Part shown: positions 9,427 through 18,887 of the stretch, piece by piece
Numbering within the stretch: the stretch's first letter is position 1
Layout: the number at the start of each line of letters is the position of its first letter
Assembly: GCF_014270035.1 (NCBI RefSeq)
Contig: NZ_JACNEP010000022.1
Location: 1-54,061, forward strand
Length of the DNA stretch: 54,061 nt
Direction of reading: 5' to 3'
Source: Neptunicella marina
GTDB taxonomy: Bacteria > Pseudomonadota > Gammaproteobacteria > Enterobacterales > Alteromonadaceae
The notes under the pieces: model-generated
Databases searched by the model: none
What the model was told of the DNA's origin: nothing
The model's input: the letters and a program-made list of their open reading frames with translations, nothing else
Program-made: the position numbers and the translations under genes

Positions 9427-9477
9427 GAGTCGTCCGGCCGTATAGTGTGATTTCAACCTAAAGTTTAGTTTGAAGTG

Positions 9478-10476
9478 TTAAAGCAGGCGTTGCCACGCCT
9501 GCAAACGGGCGCTTTCACCATAGTCACGTAAGCACTGCGTAATGACCTCCTGGCGCTCAATATAGGGCAGCTTTTTTAATTGCTCAGTGAGGCGCTCCTT
9601 ATCCACCAGATGCACAAAGTTGTGACGGGCTGCTTTGCTGCGTGCAAATTCGCTGTCGAAACAGACAAAATTAGTGCCATAGCTGGCGGCATGGTAAAAG
9701 GTGCCGGATGAAATCATGCTCTCGTCGCTGTGCGGCATAATCACATAACGGCAATCTGCTAGTGTGTGGTTTAGCTGTTTTTCATCCACATAGGCATTGT
9801 GCCAATTCACCTTTAGCCGACGCTGATTAATCAGATTGTTTAGTTCAGTGTAATAGTGCGGATCGGCGCAATAACCGAGAATGGTTAGGGTGATATCCGC
9901 AGGCCAATGTTGCAGCAATTGCTCTAGCTGTTTGTAGGGTTTAATGGTGCCGAAAAACAGGAAACTAGAATGTGAGTTGTGCTGTTTATTTTCACTGTTT
10001 GCGGTTTGTAATTGCTGGTCGCTACGATACAAAGGGTGGGGGATTTGCTCGGATGCAAAAGCAGTCGGCTCCATGGTCACCACATGGTCGGCAATCGCGT
10101 TGAGTAGCCAACAGTTTACGAGGTGCGATACCGGCACATTGTTGTGCAGACTTTTGGCTGCATTATTCACATTGTGTGGTCGGTGATTGTGCCGTACCCA
10201 AATCACCTTTTGACAAAATCGCCGCATAACCAGTAAAGCACCGATGGTTCGTAGCAGCTCAAGCCAGCGTTTGGGTTTAGAAAAACTGCGCCGATAGGGT
10301 CTGTCTTCAAACCAGTTTAATACCACAGTATTGTTATTACGCTGGCGCAGGTTATGTAGGCTATAAAGCTGGCGATAACTGTGTACTTCAGCGCCGGTTT
10401 GCTGCAGCGTCTGGCGATTTAGCTCAACGTAACGGTTTACATGATGATAGGGAAAATAAAAAATTCGTTGACTCAT
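9478..10476 (-). CDS. Glycosyltransferase, GT-B fold, divergent
   Basis: This protein has 332 residues and resembles GT-B glycosyltransferases in the C-terminal half. FLFFGTIKPYKQLEQLLQ (about 172-189) looks like the nucleotide-sugar-domain start of GT4 enzymes, followed by a TILGYC strand and a C-terminal SGTFYHAASYGTNFVCFD stretch. The usual GT4 EX7E motif is not intact, so it may belong to a diverged family. It probably adds one sugar to the lipid-linked EPS repeat at the cytoplasmic membrane face. It is the last gene of the ten-gene minus-strand operon; its ATG overlaps the stop of the previous gene (ATGA). Donor and linkage are unknown. Confidence 0.7.
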   Translation of the reverse strand: MSQRIFYFPYHHVNRYVELNRQTLQQTGAEVHSYRQLYSLHNLRQRNNNTVVLNWFEDRPYRRSFSKPKRWLELLRTIGALLVMRRFCQKVIWVRHNHRPHNVNNAAKSLHNNVPVSHLVNCWLLNAIADHVVTMEPTAFASEQIPHPLYRSDQQLQTANSENKQHNSHSSFLFFGTIKPYKQLEQLLQHWPADITLTILGYCADPHYYTELNNLINQRRLKVNWHNAYVDEKQLNHTLADCRYVIMPHSDESMISSGTFYHAASYGTNFVCFDSEFARSKAARHNFVHLVDKERLTEQLKKLPYIERQEVITQCLRDYGESARLQAWQRLL

Positions 10477-11666
10477 GCGCTGTGCCGTTGTTGCAAGTGA
10501 TGCTGATGACCTGTCATTTGATAAATCACACTGGCGTATTGTCTGGCGATGTTGTGCCAGCTAAAACGTTCGGCCTGTTGTTTGGCCAATTGCTGCCAAT
10601 CGGTTTGTTGTTTTAATGGTAGTGCTGCAGCCAGGCAATTGGCATAGGCCTCAATATCGCTCACATCACAGAATCTGCCCGCCTCCGCCAAAATGCTGCG
10701 GCGCATAGCGTCATCGGGCGCGACCACAGGTAAACCACTGGCGAGTGCTTCAAGATACACACGGCCAAAGGGCTCATTGGCCGATGCCAAGGTAAATAAA
10801 TCACAGCTTCGGTATACCTGCGGCATTTGCTCAAAACCAAAGGAAGCAATGCGGTAGCGCTGTGGTGCCAACTGCTGGGCGGCTAAATCAGCAAAATAAG
10901 CTTTGTCGGGGCCATCACCGCAAATTAGCAAGCTGCAATCAGTAAACTTGGTTAAGGTGGCCATGGCAGCAATGGTTAGCTCAATGCGTTTGTGGTTAGA
11001 GCGCGCCAGCGACCCCACACACAATACCACTTTACCGGGTAGGCCAAGATTCAGGCGTTCGCCCTCACTGGCAAAGCGCGATAAATCAACTCCATTGGGT
11101 AAAACCGAACAGGCTTGCTGCGGCCGCCATTGATTAACTTTGTCTTGGGTGTGTTGGTCAAACACCACCAAGTGGTCGGGTTTATAAGCTAAATCTTTGC
11201 GTAATATTTTGCCGTTGGCTAACAATCCGGCGCGTTCTGTATACAACAATGGCACACCATTCAAAGCGCGAACGCGGGTGGCTAACATTAAACCGGCGTA
11301 ACCATTATTGGGGTACAGCAAGTCAAACGGGTGGCGAATTAAATACAAAAAATAGGGAATAAAACTGGTTAACAGTTCAAAAAATATCTCAGGGTTATGG
11401 CTAAAGGGTCTGAGTAAAGGGCCGGCCACGGGATGTTGCAACCAGGGCTTGATGCGACCGCGTGGAATTGCCGGTAAACGCGTGACGAACTGGTGTGCAT
11501 CGTCACCCATCGCCTCTATGTTGTTGGCGCTACAGAGTAATTCCACCTGACAATAAGGTCGCAGATGACGCGTCAGCTCAAGCGCACTTAGCTGTGAACC
11601 GCCGTTCGATGACACCCCCGCTTCGGGGTGGATAATCGCAATTCTTGGCAAATTCGATAATGTCAT
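10473..11666 (-). CDS. Glycosyltransferase family 4
   Basis: This is a GT4 glycosyltransferase of 397 residues. It shows the N-terminal acceptor-side phrase GVSSNGGSQLSALELTRHL, the domain-linker strand VVLCVGSLARSNHKRIE (about 205-221) and the C-terminal EX7E motif EPFGRVYLEALASGLPVVAP. It would build the EPS repeat unit on the cytoplasmic face of the membrane. The ORF is open for 19 more codons upstream, but the ATG at 11666 overlaps the previous stop as ATGA, and it directly precedes the first beta-strand (RIAIIHPEAG), so this start is preferred. The donor sugar is not identifiable. Confidence 0.85.
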   Translation of the reverse strand: MTLSNLPRIAIIHPEAGVSSNGGSQLSALELTRHLRPYCQVELLCSANNIEAMGDDAHQFVTRLPAIPRGRIKPWLQHPVAGPLLRPFSHNPEIFFELLTSFIPYFLYLIRHPFDLLYPNNGYAGLMLATRVRALNGVPLLYTERAGLLANGKILRKDLAYKPDHLVVFDQHTQDKVNQWRPQQACSVLPNGVDLSRFASEGERLNLGLPGKVVLCVGSLARSNHKRIELTIAAMATLTKFTDCSLLICGDGPDKAYFADLAAQQLAPQRYRIASFGFEQMPQVYRSCDLFTLASANEPFGRVYLEALASGLPVVAPDDAMRRSILAEAGRFCDVSDIEAYANCLAAALPLKQQTDWQQLAKQQAERFSWHNIARQYASVIYQMTGHQHHLQQRHSA

Positions 11667-13330
11667 TGGGTTTGTCCGTGAAAACGCACATATGGGTAGC
11701 TTTGGCGCTTGGCGTTGACCCACATACGGCCATGTTTGTAAGCAAGCTGCATATCTGATTGCCAGTTCAGTAATAACGAATCGCGGGCGTTGAACAAAGG
11801 CATTGGCGTTACTTTGTTTTGGTTACTACGAGCAAACGCATTACGATAGCGCTGCCAGAAATGACGTAGCTTAGCCACCAAACGATTAGATGGCGCAACC
11901 TGACTGCTTTTGCCTGTTTGCAAGTATTCACACGCTGGGTTATTGGCGCGATGAATTGGCAGATTCATGTTAGCGCGCTTGATGTTGTTGGCAGGGTAAA
12001 TATTACTCAGCGCACTTAGTTGCAGTTTGCTGATATCCATCGGAACCCAGCTGTTATCGGTTAGCAGGTAACACTGTTTGCCATTGCCATAGGCTTTTAA
12101 CATGATTTCCAGCAAATAGCGTTGTTGTTGGTCGCTTGCACAGGGCAAACTCGCAGCGGGGGTTAAAATCTGCACATTGGGGCAGTGGCTTAAATCCAGT
12201 CGATGAATCGGCAGTTGCGGTTCGGCCAACAAGTAGAATTGCTCGACTCCCAAGCTACTGTGATATTGATACCAGCGTTGAAACTGCTGATTGTCCAGCA
12301 AGCCTGTATGCAGTGGCGCAAATAACAGCGTATTGGCTGAAAGGCTAGTGGCGTGGCTTGATTCATTCTGACCGACTCTGATTGGTGTAATCGCTGAAGT
12401 TAAAAACCAGTTGGCCAATTTCGCTGGCTCAAGTGTGGCTAACATGCGTTCTAAACAGTCGAGCAGTTCTTGCTGATAACGATTTTTAAGCCGCGTGACA
12501 CTGGCATTTTTAATCAGCGATAAATGGTGATTGTAAATGGACGCGAGGCGTAAATATTGATCCTGACTAACATAGTCTGAGTCGTGTTGACCCACCGCCG
12601 CAACTGGCTGTTTGTTGGAAGCATCGCTGCTAAACAAACCCGGTTCAGCAATCACCTTTTGTTTTACCTTGAGGTTATGTTCTTTTAAAAAGCGCCGAAT
12701 CGGGTAACTGCGCTGCAAAATATCACGCTGGGCGCCCGGATAATGAATAAAGGTTACCTGTGGCTGATGCACCAGTGTGGTTAATATGGCATCAAGCTCA
12801 TCCCATTGGCGCGGCAGGAAATCATCATCATAACCGTTTTGCAGATAGTGCTCTTTGTTAAGCGCAATACGTCCGCAGGTGCCATCCCCATAACCGCCCT
12901 GAAATTGGTGTAATACACATTGATACTGGTGTTGCTCAAACACATCGATAATGTGGCGGCCGCCACGTTTTCCGGTAAAGTTGTCGCCATCCAAACTGGC
13001 GTATATTTTGCCCTTGATATAGGGCTTAAAGGCATTTTTGGCTTTGCCAAAGTGCCAGTTGGGCAGGTTGTTCAGATGATAAAAACGCAGGTAACCACAG
13101 CGTAAGTCGTCGGCAAAATTCAGTTCAATCCAGCGCTGTAAATGCTGTTCAGTTTGGCCATCAGTTAAATTGATGTCATCAAAACAGATTACAATAAATT
13201 CGATATCGGCTTGATCGGGGCGGTTGTCTTCCAAATTCTGGCGCAAGGTGGCCTGAATGTCCGACAGGCGGTTTTTGACCGGAATACAAAACGACAACTT
13301 AGGCTGATGGCTGGGAAAAACCTTATACAT
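11663..13330 (-). CDS. Two-domain glycosyltransferase: GT2 fused to a GT92-like domain
   Basis: This protein has 555 residues. The N-terminal half is a GT-A fold GT2-like domain: LSFCIPVKNRLSDIQATL at about 12-29, and a DXD-type metal site in YASLDGDNFTGKRGG near 110-124. After a linker, the phrase LLDNQQFQRWYQYHSSLGVEQFYLL (broken here from a longer match, residues about 343-367) resembles the 'W..YH..LGV..F' core of GT92/DUF23 enzymes. The C-terminal half lacks an obvious DXD, so its activity is uncertain. The fusion could add two sugars in sequence, or the second domain could be non-catalytic. It overlaps the sulfotransferase upstream by 8 bp and the GT4 downstream by ATGA. Confidence 0.65.
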   Translation of the reverse strand: MYKVFPSHQPKLSFCIPVKNRLSDIQATLRQNLEDNRPDQADIEFIVICFDDINLTDGQTEQHLQRWIELNFADDLRCGYLRFYHLNNLPNWHFGKAKNAFKPYIKGKIYASLDGDNFTGKRGGRHIIDVFEQHQYQCVLHQFQGGYGDGTCGRIALNKEHYLQNGYDDDFLPRQWDELDAILTTLVHQPQVTFIHYPGAQRDILQRSYPIRRFLKEHNLKVKQKVIAEPGLFSSDASNKQPVAAVGQHDSDYVSQDQYLRLASIYNHHLSLIKNASVTRLKNRYQQELLDCLERMLATLEPAKLANWFLTSAITPIRVGQNESSHATSLSANTLLFAPLHTGLLDNQQFQRWYQYHSSLGVEQFYLLAEPQLPIHRLDLSHCPNVQILTPAASLPCASDQQQRYLLEIMLKAYGNGKQCYLLTDNSWVPMDISKLQLSALSNIYPANNIKRANMNLPIHRANNPACEYLQTGKSSQVAPSNRLVAKLRHFWQRYRNAFARSNQNKVTPMPLFNARDSLLLNWQSDMQLAYKHGRMWVNAKRQSYPYVRFHGQTQ

Positions 13331-14162
13331 GGGCTGTGCCTCCTGTTATTGGCGCGGCGCTGGCCCGCACGATTTGGCTGTTATCAAAGTTATAACCGAG
13401 CAGCGCGATGTCTTTGGCGTATACGTCGGCCACAATGGCGCGGGTTTCATCGTTGTAATAACTGCGGTAGTCCACATGCTGGCTTTTATTGGTTTTAGCC
13501 AGTTGCACATCTTTGTTTAACCGCGAAGCAATGTAAGCAAAATCTTGCTCCAGCGTTTCGAAATAACCAATGTAATCAAGGCTGATTTGCGCGCTGCTAT
13601 CAATAATAAAATCGCTCTGTGGACGAAAGTGATACCAGCTGCGGGCGTTTTCCGGGGTAAGCCATTGTTTTACAAATTGTTCAAATGAGGAGTAGTCAGC
13701 AATATGTCGATTTGCCCATTGCAAATCAGTTGAATTGGCTCCGCCTTTTTGCAAAAAATGGTAGGCCGATACTAGTCTGTCCCACGGGTTACGCACTATG
13801 GTGAATTTAAAATAATTTAGAATCAGCTTGGGCTCAAAAATGGTCAGGTACTGGTTAAAGGTTTTATGTCCACCGGCTAAATTACCGTATAAGGCTTTAT
13901 TAACCGAAATACCGGCACATTTGGGAATGTGGACAAATATTGATTGGGTTTGATCAAAAGGACGCAGTGAATAACTATCACCATGACATCGACGCAGACG
14001 TAAATATTGCGATTCAGTATAACTGCTTTGCCGAAGTAAACGATTGGCATTCCAACGAAGAGTCAGGCCCACTTTGCACGGCAACAGTGCATATAATGAG
14101 GTTTTCAGTGGTGCCTGTTGCCTGGCCATAAACGCGGCTGAGAAAACGGGTTTAGTTGTCAT
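13323..14162 (-). CDS. Carbohydrate sulfotransferase (sulfotransferase 2)
   Basis: This is a PAPS-dependent sulfotransferase of 279 residues. The 5'-phosphosulfate loop IFVHIPKCAGISVNKAL starts near residue 75, and the 3'-phosphate motif IVRNPWDRLVSAYHF near 122. The 70-residue N-terminal extension before the PAPS loop is longer than in sulfotransferase 1. It has a Pro/Leu-rich stretch but no strong membrane segment. The C-terminal SQHVDYRSYY phrase is common in chondroitin/heparan-like family 2 sulfotransferases. It lies in the middle of the EPS operon, 41 bp after sulfotransferase 3 and overlapping the GT2 fusion gene by 8 bp, which supports sulfation of the EPS repeat in the cytoplasm. Acceptor unknown. 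Confidence 0.87.
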   Translation of the reverse strand: MTTKPVFSAAFMARQQAPLKTSLYALLPCKVGLTLRWNANRLLRQSSYTESQYLRLRRCHGDSYSLRPFDQTQSIFVHIPKCAGISVNKALYGNLAGGHKTFNQYLTIFEPKLILNYFKFTIVRNPWDRLVSAYHFLQKGGANSTDLQWANRHIADYSSFEQFVKQWLTPENARSWYHFRPQSDFIIDSSAQISLDYIGYFETLEQDFAYIASRLNKDVQLAKTNKSQHVDYRSYYNDETRAIVADVYAKDIALLGYNFDNSQIVRASAAPITGGTAHV

Positions 14163-14203
14163 GCTTTACTCCTTGTTGTTGCCAGTGGCGCATAGCCTGA
14201 TGA

Positions 14204-14941
14204 TTAACAAACAATGGCCGACTCATACAATTCAAAATCCTCGGCAAACAATTGCTCTATTTTGTTACGCTGTGCGCCAGACGGGCGATATTGGCCCTTA
14301 AAATGGGTGGTATTGCTGCGCTGATCGGTTTGCAGTCGTTTGTCTAATCCGCAATCGGCAAATACCTGATTAAGTGCCGGCAGCAGCGATTCCAGTCGGT
14401 AAATTCGGGTTAATAAAATCTGGTTGTGATGGTTGGTCACATCTCGCCACATACTGTTGGTGTGGGTTGAAAAATGACTGCCGAGTGGCTGATAGATTGA
14501 GTCAGCTTGCTGTGCCTGCTCAATAAAACCTAAAAAGTAATCGAAAGCGCTGGCAGTACTGTGGTGCAAACGGCCGGTCTTAACGGTTTTGCGTACGCAG
14601 CTTTTTAGCCACTTTTTCCAATTACCGCCTTGCCAATACAGGTAATAAAACATGCTGATGCAGCGGTCGGTGGGTTCGCGGCAAAAAGCAAATGACAGCA
14701 TCGAGTGCCACTTTTGTGGGTACAACACCTCGCTGGCAAACAGGCCGCGTTTAAACTGGTATTCACCGAGTAACATGCGGTAATTATTCAGAATATCGTT
14801 GTGTAACTCGGGAGCCGATTGTATAAAGTTCACCGGCCAGTGAGTACGGTCGACTTCCTGATAATAGGGTTGCAATAGTTGGCGTGTGGAGATGCCGGCC
14901 GATTTTTTAATATGTAGCCAGAAAAAACGCGAATAGCTCAT
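14204..14941 (-). CDS. Sulfotransferase-like protein (sulfotransferase 3)
   Basis: This protein of 245 residues has a recognisable but more diverged sulfotransferase core. The PAPS loop is FFWLHIKKSAGISTRQLL (7-24), where the usual PKCAGT is KKSAGI. The 3'-phosphate site is FCREPTDRCISMFYYLY near 93-109. Replacement of the loop Pro and Cys is tolerated in several family members, so activity is plausible but less certain than for the other two. It lies between the wzx flippase and sulfotransferase 2 in the minus-strand operon, with a 67-bp gap to wzx. Confidence 0.78.
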   Translation of the reverse strand: MSYSRFFWLHIKKSAGISTRQLLQPYYQEVDRTHWPVNFIQSAPELHNDILNNYRMLLGEYQFKRGLFASEVLYPQKWHSMLSFAFCREPTDRCISMFYYLYWQGGNWKKWLKSCVRKTVKTGRLHHSTASAFDYFLGFIEQAQQADSIYQPLGSHFSTHTNSMWRDVTNHHNQILLTRIYRLESLLPALNQVFADCGLDKRLQTDQRSNTTHFKGQYRPSGAQRNKIEQLFAEDFELYESAIVC

Positions 14942-15008
14942 AATCCTCTCCCTGTGAGCTGGCTGATTGGGGCAACGCCCGATGGTGACGGATGCGAATT
15001 CACACTTG

Positions 15009-16466
15009 TCATTTGCTCAGTAACTCCTTTATCTGGCGCAGGCTACGCGGAAAAATCAGCCATAACGAAAACAAATAGGTGAAACTGGCGGCCATCAAAG
15101 CCAGCGCCAGTGCCGATACCGGACTCAGTTGCAAAGTCTGGCTTGCCCACTTCCAAATTTGGTCGGCGACTAACATCATCAGCACACAGCAAAGCAAGAT
15201 GCGGCACAAACCCGCAACCAGTTCGGCGTAATTAAGCCTTACAAGCTTGGCCAGCGAGGCATGTTTAATCGCTAAATCGAGCAGCGCGTGAATGGCCAGA
15301 GCAATGACCGCCGCCATGCCGCCATAGATAGGTGCCAGTGCCACCAGCACGATAAAAAACAGGCACAGATTGATAAATTCTCGCCCCAGCCCTAACTTGG
15401 CGCGGCCATACGCGGTGAGCACGCGCGAGTTATACAACACGCAGAATTTAAGCCCAAAGATCAGGCTTAGGTATTGGAATAACTCAACCGATTGTTGCCA
15501 TTTGTTGCCAAAAATGAGCGGAATAAAGGCCGGTGCTAGTGCGCAGCCAAGTAAAAATATTGGCGTGAACACTGCGGTGGTGGCCAGCGTAATGCGGTTA
15601 AAAAAGTCGGCCACATCATGCTGATGATTAATTTTGTTGGCGATAACCGGCAGCGCGTAGCTATTTAAACTGTTGGTGGAGGCGGTTAGGGGTAAGCGCA
15701 CCAAGCGGTTAGCAAAACCAAAATAACCCAACACGGTGGGATTACTCACTAACCCCAAAACAATAATCGTGCCGCGGGTGAGCAGGCTCCAAAAGGTAGC
15801 TTTTAAGCCAATCGGCAAGCCCTCTTTGAGCAATTCCACAAATGCGCGCATATCCATCGGCGCACCCAGATATTGGCGCGCCAGATTCAGCAAAAATAGC
15901 AGCGAGAAAACCTCGATAAACACCGCTTGGCTAACGATTGCCCATTCGCCACCACCTTGAAAGGCCACCACAATGCCTGCCACTGTGCCTAAAAAGCGTG
16001 CGACCAGGGTACGTAACGACAGCAATTTAAACTGACGTTTTTTACGGCAGATTGCCACCATAGGGCGACAGGCCATGGATAAGGTCAGTTTGCTAAAACA
16101 ATATCCGAGTAATAACACAAAGGGGTAATCAAGTTGCCACGCCACCGCCAGTGCAATAAAGGCACTGATGATGCTAATTAATGCACCCATCCAAAAGGTG
16201 GTGCTAATTTCCGAGGGCTTGATCTCGGGGCGACGTACCAGAGGGTCTTCCACCGCGCCGCCATACATCACGCCAACCGACTCCACAATCGCGATACAAA
16301 ATATGCCCACCCCAAATTGCTCAGGAGTGAGGAAGTAGGCGTAAGTGAAAAAAGAAAAAACTGAAAACAGTACGTTGCCGTAATTGCCCGAGAATATCCA
16401 CAGCAGGTTGGCCAGCTTTTGGTTGCCTGATTTAAACGCCATGTTTTGGTTCGCCTGTTTACTCAT
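15009..16466 (-). CDS. wzx: Polysaccharide repeat-unit flippase (Wzx-like, MOP superfamily)
   Basis: This is an integral membrane protein of 485 residues with about 12-14 hydrophobic helices and the N-terminal phrase SGNYGNVLFSVFSFFTYAYF followed by LTPEQFGVG, typical of polysaccharide transporters. It would flip the undecaprenyl-linked EPS repeat to the periplasm. The ORF runs four codons further to a GTG at 16478, but the ATG at 16466 is a better start. It overlaps the end of wzy by 8 bp, so the flippase and polymerase are likely translated together. The name wzx is assigned from fold and context, not from close sequence recognition. Confidence 0.83.
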   Translation of the reverse strand: MSKQANQNMAFKSGNQKLANLLWIFSGNYGNVLFSVFSFFTYAYFLTPEQFGVGIFCIAIVESVGVMYGGAVEDPLVRRPEIKPSEISTTFWMGALISIISAFIALAVAWQLDYPFVLLLGYCFSKLTLSMACRPMVAICRKKRQFKLLSLRTLVARFLGTVAGIVVAFQGGGEWAIVSQAVFIEVFSLLFLLNLARQYLGAPMDMRAFVELLKEGLPIGLKATFWSLLTRGTIIVLGLVSNPTVLGYFGFANRLVRLPLTASTNSLNSYALPVIANKINHQHDVADFFNRITLATTAVFTPIFLLGCALAPAFIPLIFGNKWQQSVELFQYLSLIFGLKFCVLYNSRVLTAYGRAKLGLGREFINLCLFFIVLVALAPIYGGMAAVIALAIHALLDLAIKHASLAKLVRLNYAELVAGLCRILLCCVLMMLVADQIWKWASQTLQLSPVSALALALMAASFTYLFSLWLIFPRSLRQIKELLSK

Positions 16467-17769
16467 GCGGCTGCCCACATGTTAGTTGCAGCGCACGGTT
16501 AAAATGACCCACGTGCGGTCTGGGCTGCAATTGGTATTGGGCGGCGGGATAACAGCCCATAAAGCTCACCAAGGCAAAAATAAACATGTCGTAACAGTTG
16601 TGGTTAATGATGATAAAAGCCACGTAGTTGACCACAACCTGCAGCAGTATTATCGGAATCAACACCGCATAAAAATGCCCGTCTGGGCGGCTAATGTAGC
16701 GCTTAACCAAATCGGCCAGGGTTTTAATAAATAACAGGCAAACGATAATTAGGCAGACCATGCCACCATTTAACAAGGCTTCGTAATAACCGCTGTGAGC
16801 ATTGCCAATATAGCCCCAACTATCCACAAAACCGTCTACGGCATCACTGGCCCAAAATGCGCCAAAGCCATATCCCAGCCATTGATGTTGGGCGACATAG
16901 GTATCCATTAACTGCCAAATAATTACCCGATTAGTCAGGGTTGGATCGCGCCCCAGTAACGCCAGTAGGTCTTCGTAGAAATAACTGATTAACAGTGAAC
17001 CGCCAGCCAATAACAGGCAAAACAGCAAAATGCGATTAAGGTTGTGTTGAGGGCGAGGGCTACGTAACAAACGCAGCAGCGTGATAACGCCAATGCCAGC
17101 GGTGGTCATCACCACCGCGGTGGCCGATTGTGCCAGTAAAATACACACCAACAATACCAAACAGGCGGCGATATCCCATTTGCGTTGGTACAGTTTTAAT
17201 CCCCACATGATCAGCAACGCGTAAGCATACAAACGAGCGCCGGTGTTTTTGTCCGCCATAATGCCCAAAAAGGCATTGGCACGAATGTCACTTTGGCGAA
17301 TGGAGGCGTTTTCGGGACTGATAATAAAATATAACAGCCCCAGCGCGGCGGCCACGGCAATGGTGCGCGCCACCAGTTTGAGTAGCGATACCGGCTCGAA
17401 CAGTTCAACCAAACAGTAAGCCACCACCAGCAAGGTGACAAAGGCGATAACGCGGCGAAAACTAATGGCAGGTACCGGCGACCAGCTCACAGACAGGGCA
17501 AAATAGGCGACCAGCAAAATCCACAGCGCATTATGTTTGATGCCTTGCCAGATTTGTTTAATTGGCAATCGCGCAATCAGGTAAAGCCCCATTGCCAGCA
17601 ATACAATTCCAACAACCTGTTTTAAACCGCTGCCAGCCACGTTCTGGGCAAATTCATCGCCCTGATGGTTGCTACTGATGAGCTGATTAATAAAATTCAC
17701 AAAGCCCAGATAATACAGCAGCGCCAGCAGCAAATAGAGGCGTTTGATGCGCTCGATGCTTATTTGCAT
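16459..17769 (-). CDS. wzy: O-antigen/EPS polymerase (Wzy-like)
   Basis: This is an integral membrane protein of 436 residues with about 12 hydrophobic segments and a large periplasmic loop containing GRDPTLTNRVIIWQLMDTY and WLGYGFGAFW. Those two phrases, with the Arg and the G-x-G-F-G-A-F element, mark the Wzy_C (O-antigen ligase/polymerase) domain. It should polymerise flipped repeat units in the periplasm; ligase activity is the alternative. The ORF is open upstream to 17883 but the first 38 residues look non-native. The ATG at 17769 starts an MQISIERIKRLYLL membrane-entry sequence and overlaps the preceding glycosyltransferase by 10 bp. Confidence 0.83.
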   Translation of the reverse strand: MQISIERIKRLYLLLALLYYLGFVNFINQLISSNHQGDEFAQNVAGSGLKQVVGIVLLAMGLYLIARLPIKQIWQGIKHNALWILLVAYFALSVSWSPVPAISFRRVIAFVTLLVVAYCLVELFEPVSLLKLVARTIAVAAALGLLYFIISPENASIRQSDIRANAFLGIMADKNTGARLYAYALLIMWGLKLYQRKWDIAACLVLLVCILLAQSATAVVMTTAGIGVITLLRLLRSPRPQHNLNRILLFCLLLAGGSLLISYFYEDLLALLGRDPTLTNRVIIWQLMDTYVAQHQWLGYGFGAFWASDAVDGFVDSWGYIGNAHSGYYEALLNGGMVCLIIVCLLFIKTLADLVKRYISRPDGHFYAVLIPIILLQVVVNYVAFIIINHNCYDMFIFALVSFMGCYPAAQYQLQPRPHVGHFNRALQLTCGQPHE

Positions 17770-18887
17770 AAGCTTTCCTCGTGCTTGCTCGGCACTAACA
17801 TATTTTTGCGGTACACGGCAGCCGCCACCGAAGCCTGAAAACCTTGTACCGAATTGATAATTTGTTGCCTGAGTGTGCTGCAATGGCTGCGTTGCAGGCT
17901 ATCTGCCATAGCATGCGCCAGCGCATTCACGTTGAGGTATTCAACCAAGGTGCCCTGGCCGTTTTGCATAATTTCTTTGGGGCCATGCGGGCAGTCAAAA
18001 GCCACTACGGGTGTACCCACCGACATGGCTTCCACCAACCCATTTGGGCTGCCTTCAAAACGGGAGGAGAGCACAAACAAGTCGGCCTGCTGAATTTCGG
18101 CAATCGGGTTGTCGCAGTAACCTGCCAGCTCCACTCTGGCATCCAGTCCGGCTTGGGATATTTGTTGTTGCAGTGCACTGCGTAATTCACCTTCACCAAA
18201 AATGATGAGATAACAGTCGTTATCCAATTGGCTGAAGGCTTGCAGCAGCAAGTCAAAGCCTTTTTGGGCGCTGAGGCGTCCCACTGCAACAATTACCTTG
18301 CCCGGGCGTTCAACTAACCAGCGGTGACGTGCCGGTTGACAGGCAGCCTGTTGGGTTTCTTCGTTAATGACTGGATTGGGTGCGGTGATCACATCCTGCG
18401 GGCGCACCACGGTAGATGTGATTAAATCGTCGGCGACCCCGCGAGATACCGCAATTACCGGATTAGGTAACCAACGATATAGCCAGGGTGCCAGCGCATA
18501 GGTGAGGCGCATTACCACGCTGCGGTTGTTGTTTTTATCCAGCGAAAAGGTATTGCGTTCACTGACACTAAGACGCGAGCTAATACCCAGACTAAAACAG
18601 CACAGAGCGCTAATCACATTCACATGGGTTAATGCTGAGAGAATGGCGTCGGGCTGGTGCTGCTGCAAATAACGCCGCAGCGGCATAAATGCGCGCAAGG
18701 TACGATCGCAACCCAGCTCAACCAGCTTTACAGCAGGGCTTAAATAGGCTTTGTTGCTGCCACCTTGCGCCAGTAACAGCAAGGTGACCGCATCGCCGCC
18801 AGCGGCCAGTTGATTAGCAAGCCTGACCATCATTTTTTCTGCGCCACCGCCGCGCAGGTCGTGGATCACTATGACTATGCTTTTCAT
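17760..18887 (-). CDS. Glycosyltransferase family 4
   Basis: This is a GT4 enzyme of 375 residues. It shows DLRGGGAEKMMVRLANQLA at the N terminus (10-28), the mid-domain strand VIVAVGRLSAQKGFDLLL near 200, and the EX7E motif within FEGSPNGLVEAMSVGTPVVA near 283. The GGAEK loop and the order of motifs resemble transferases of capsule and EPS clusters. It acts on the lipid-linked repeat in the cytoplasm; the donor is unknown. Its ATG shares one base with the stop of the gene before it (TAATG), which indicates coupled translation. It is similar in outline to the next gene upstream, so the pair may stem from an old duplication. Confidence 0.87.
   Translation of the reverse strand: MKSIVIVIHDLRGGGAEKMMVRLANQLAAGGDAVTLLLLAQGGSNKAYLSPAVKLVELGCDRTLRAFMPLRRYLQQHQPDAILSALTHVNVISALCCFSLGISSRLSVSERNTFSLDKNNNRSVVMRLTYALAPWLYRWLPNPVIAVSRGVADDLITSTVVRPQDVITAPNPVINEETQQAACQPARHRWLVERPGKVIVAVGRLSAQKGFDLLLQAFSQLDNDCYLIIFGEGELRSALQQQISQAGLDARVELAGYCDNPIAEIQQADLFVLSSRFEGSPNGLVEAMSVGTPVVAFDCPHGPKEIMQNGQGTLVEYLNVNALAHAMADSLQRSHCSTLRQQIINSVQGFQASVAAAVYRKNMLVPSKHEESLCK

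Noticed and set aside
11236-11249. TCTGTATACAACAA resembling the GntR operator
   Set aside because: It lies inside a glycosyltransferase coding region and lacks the ACTTG arm.
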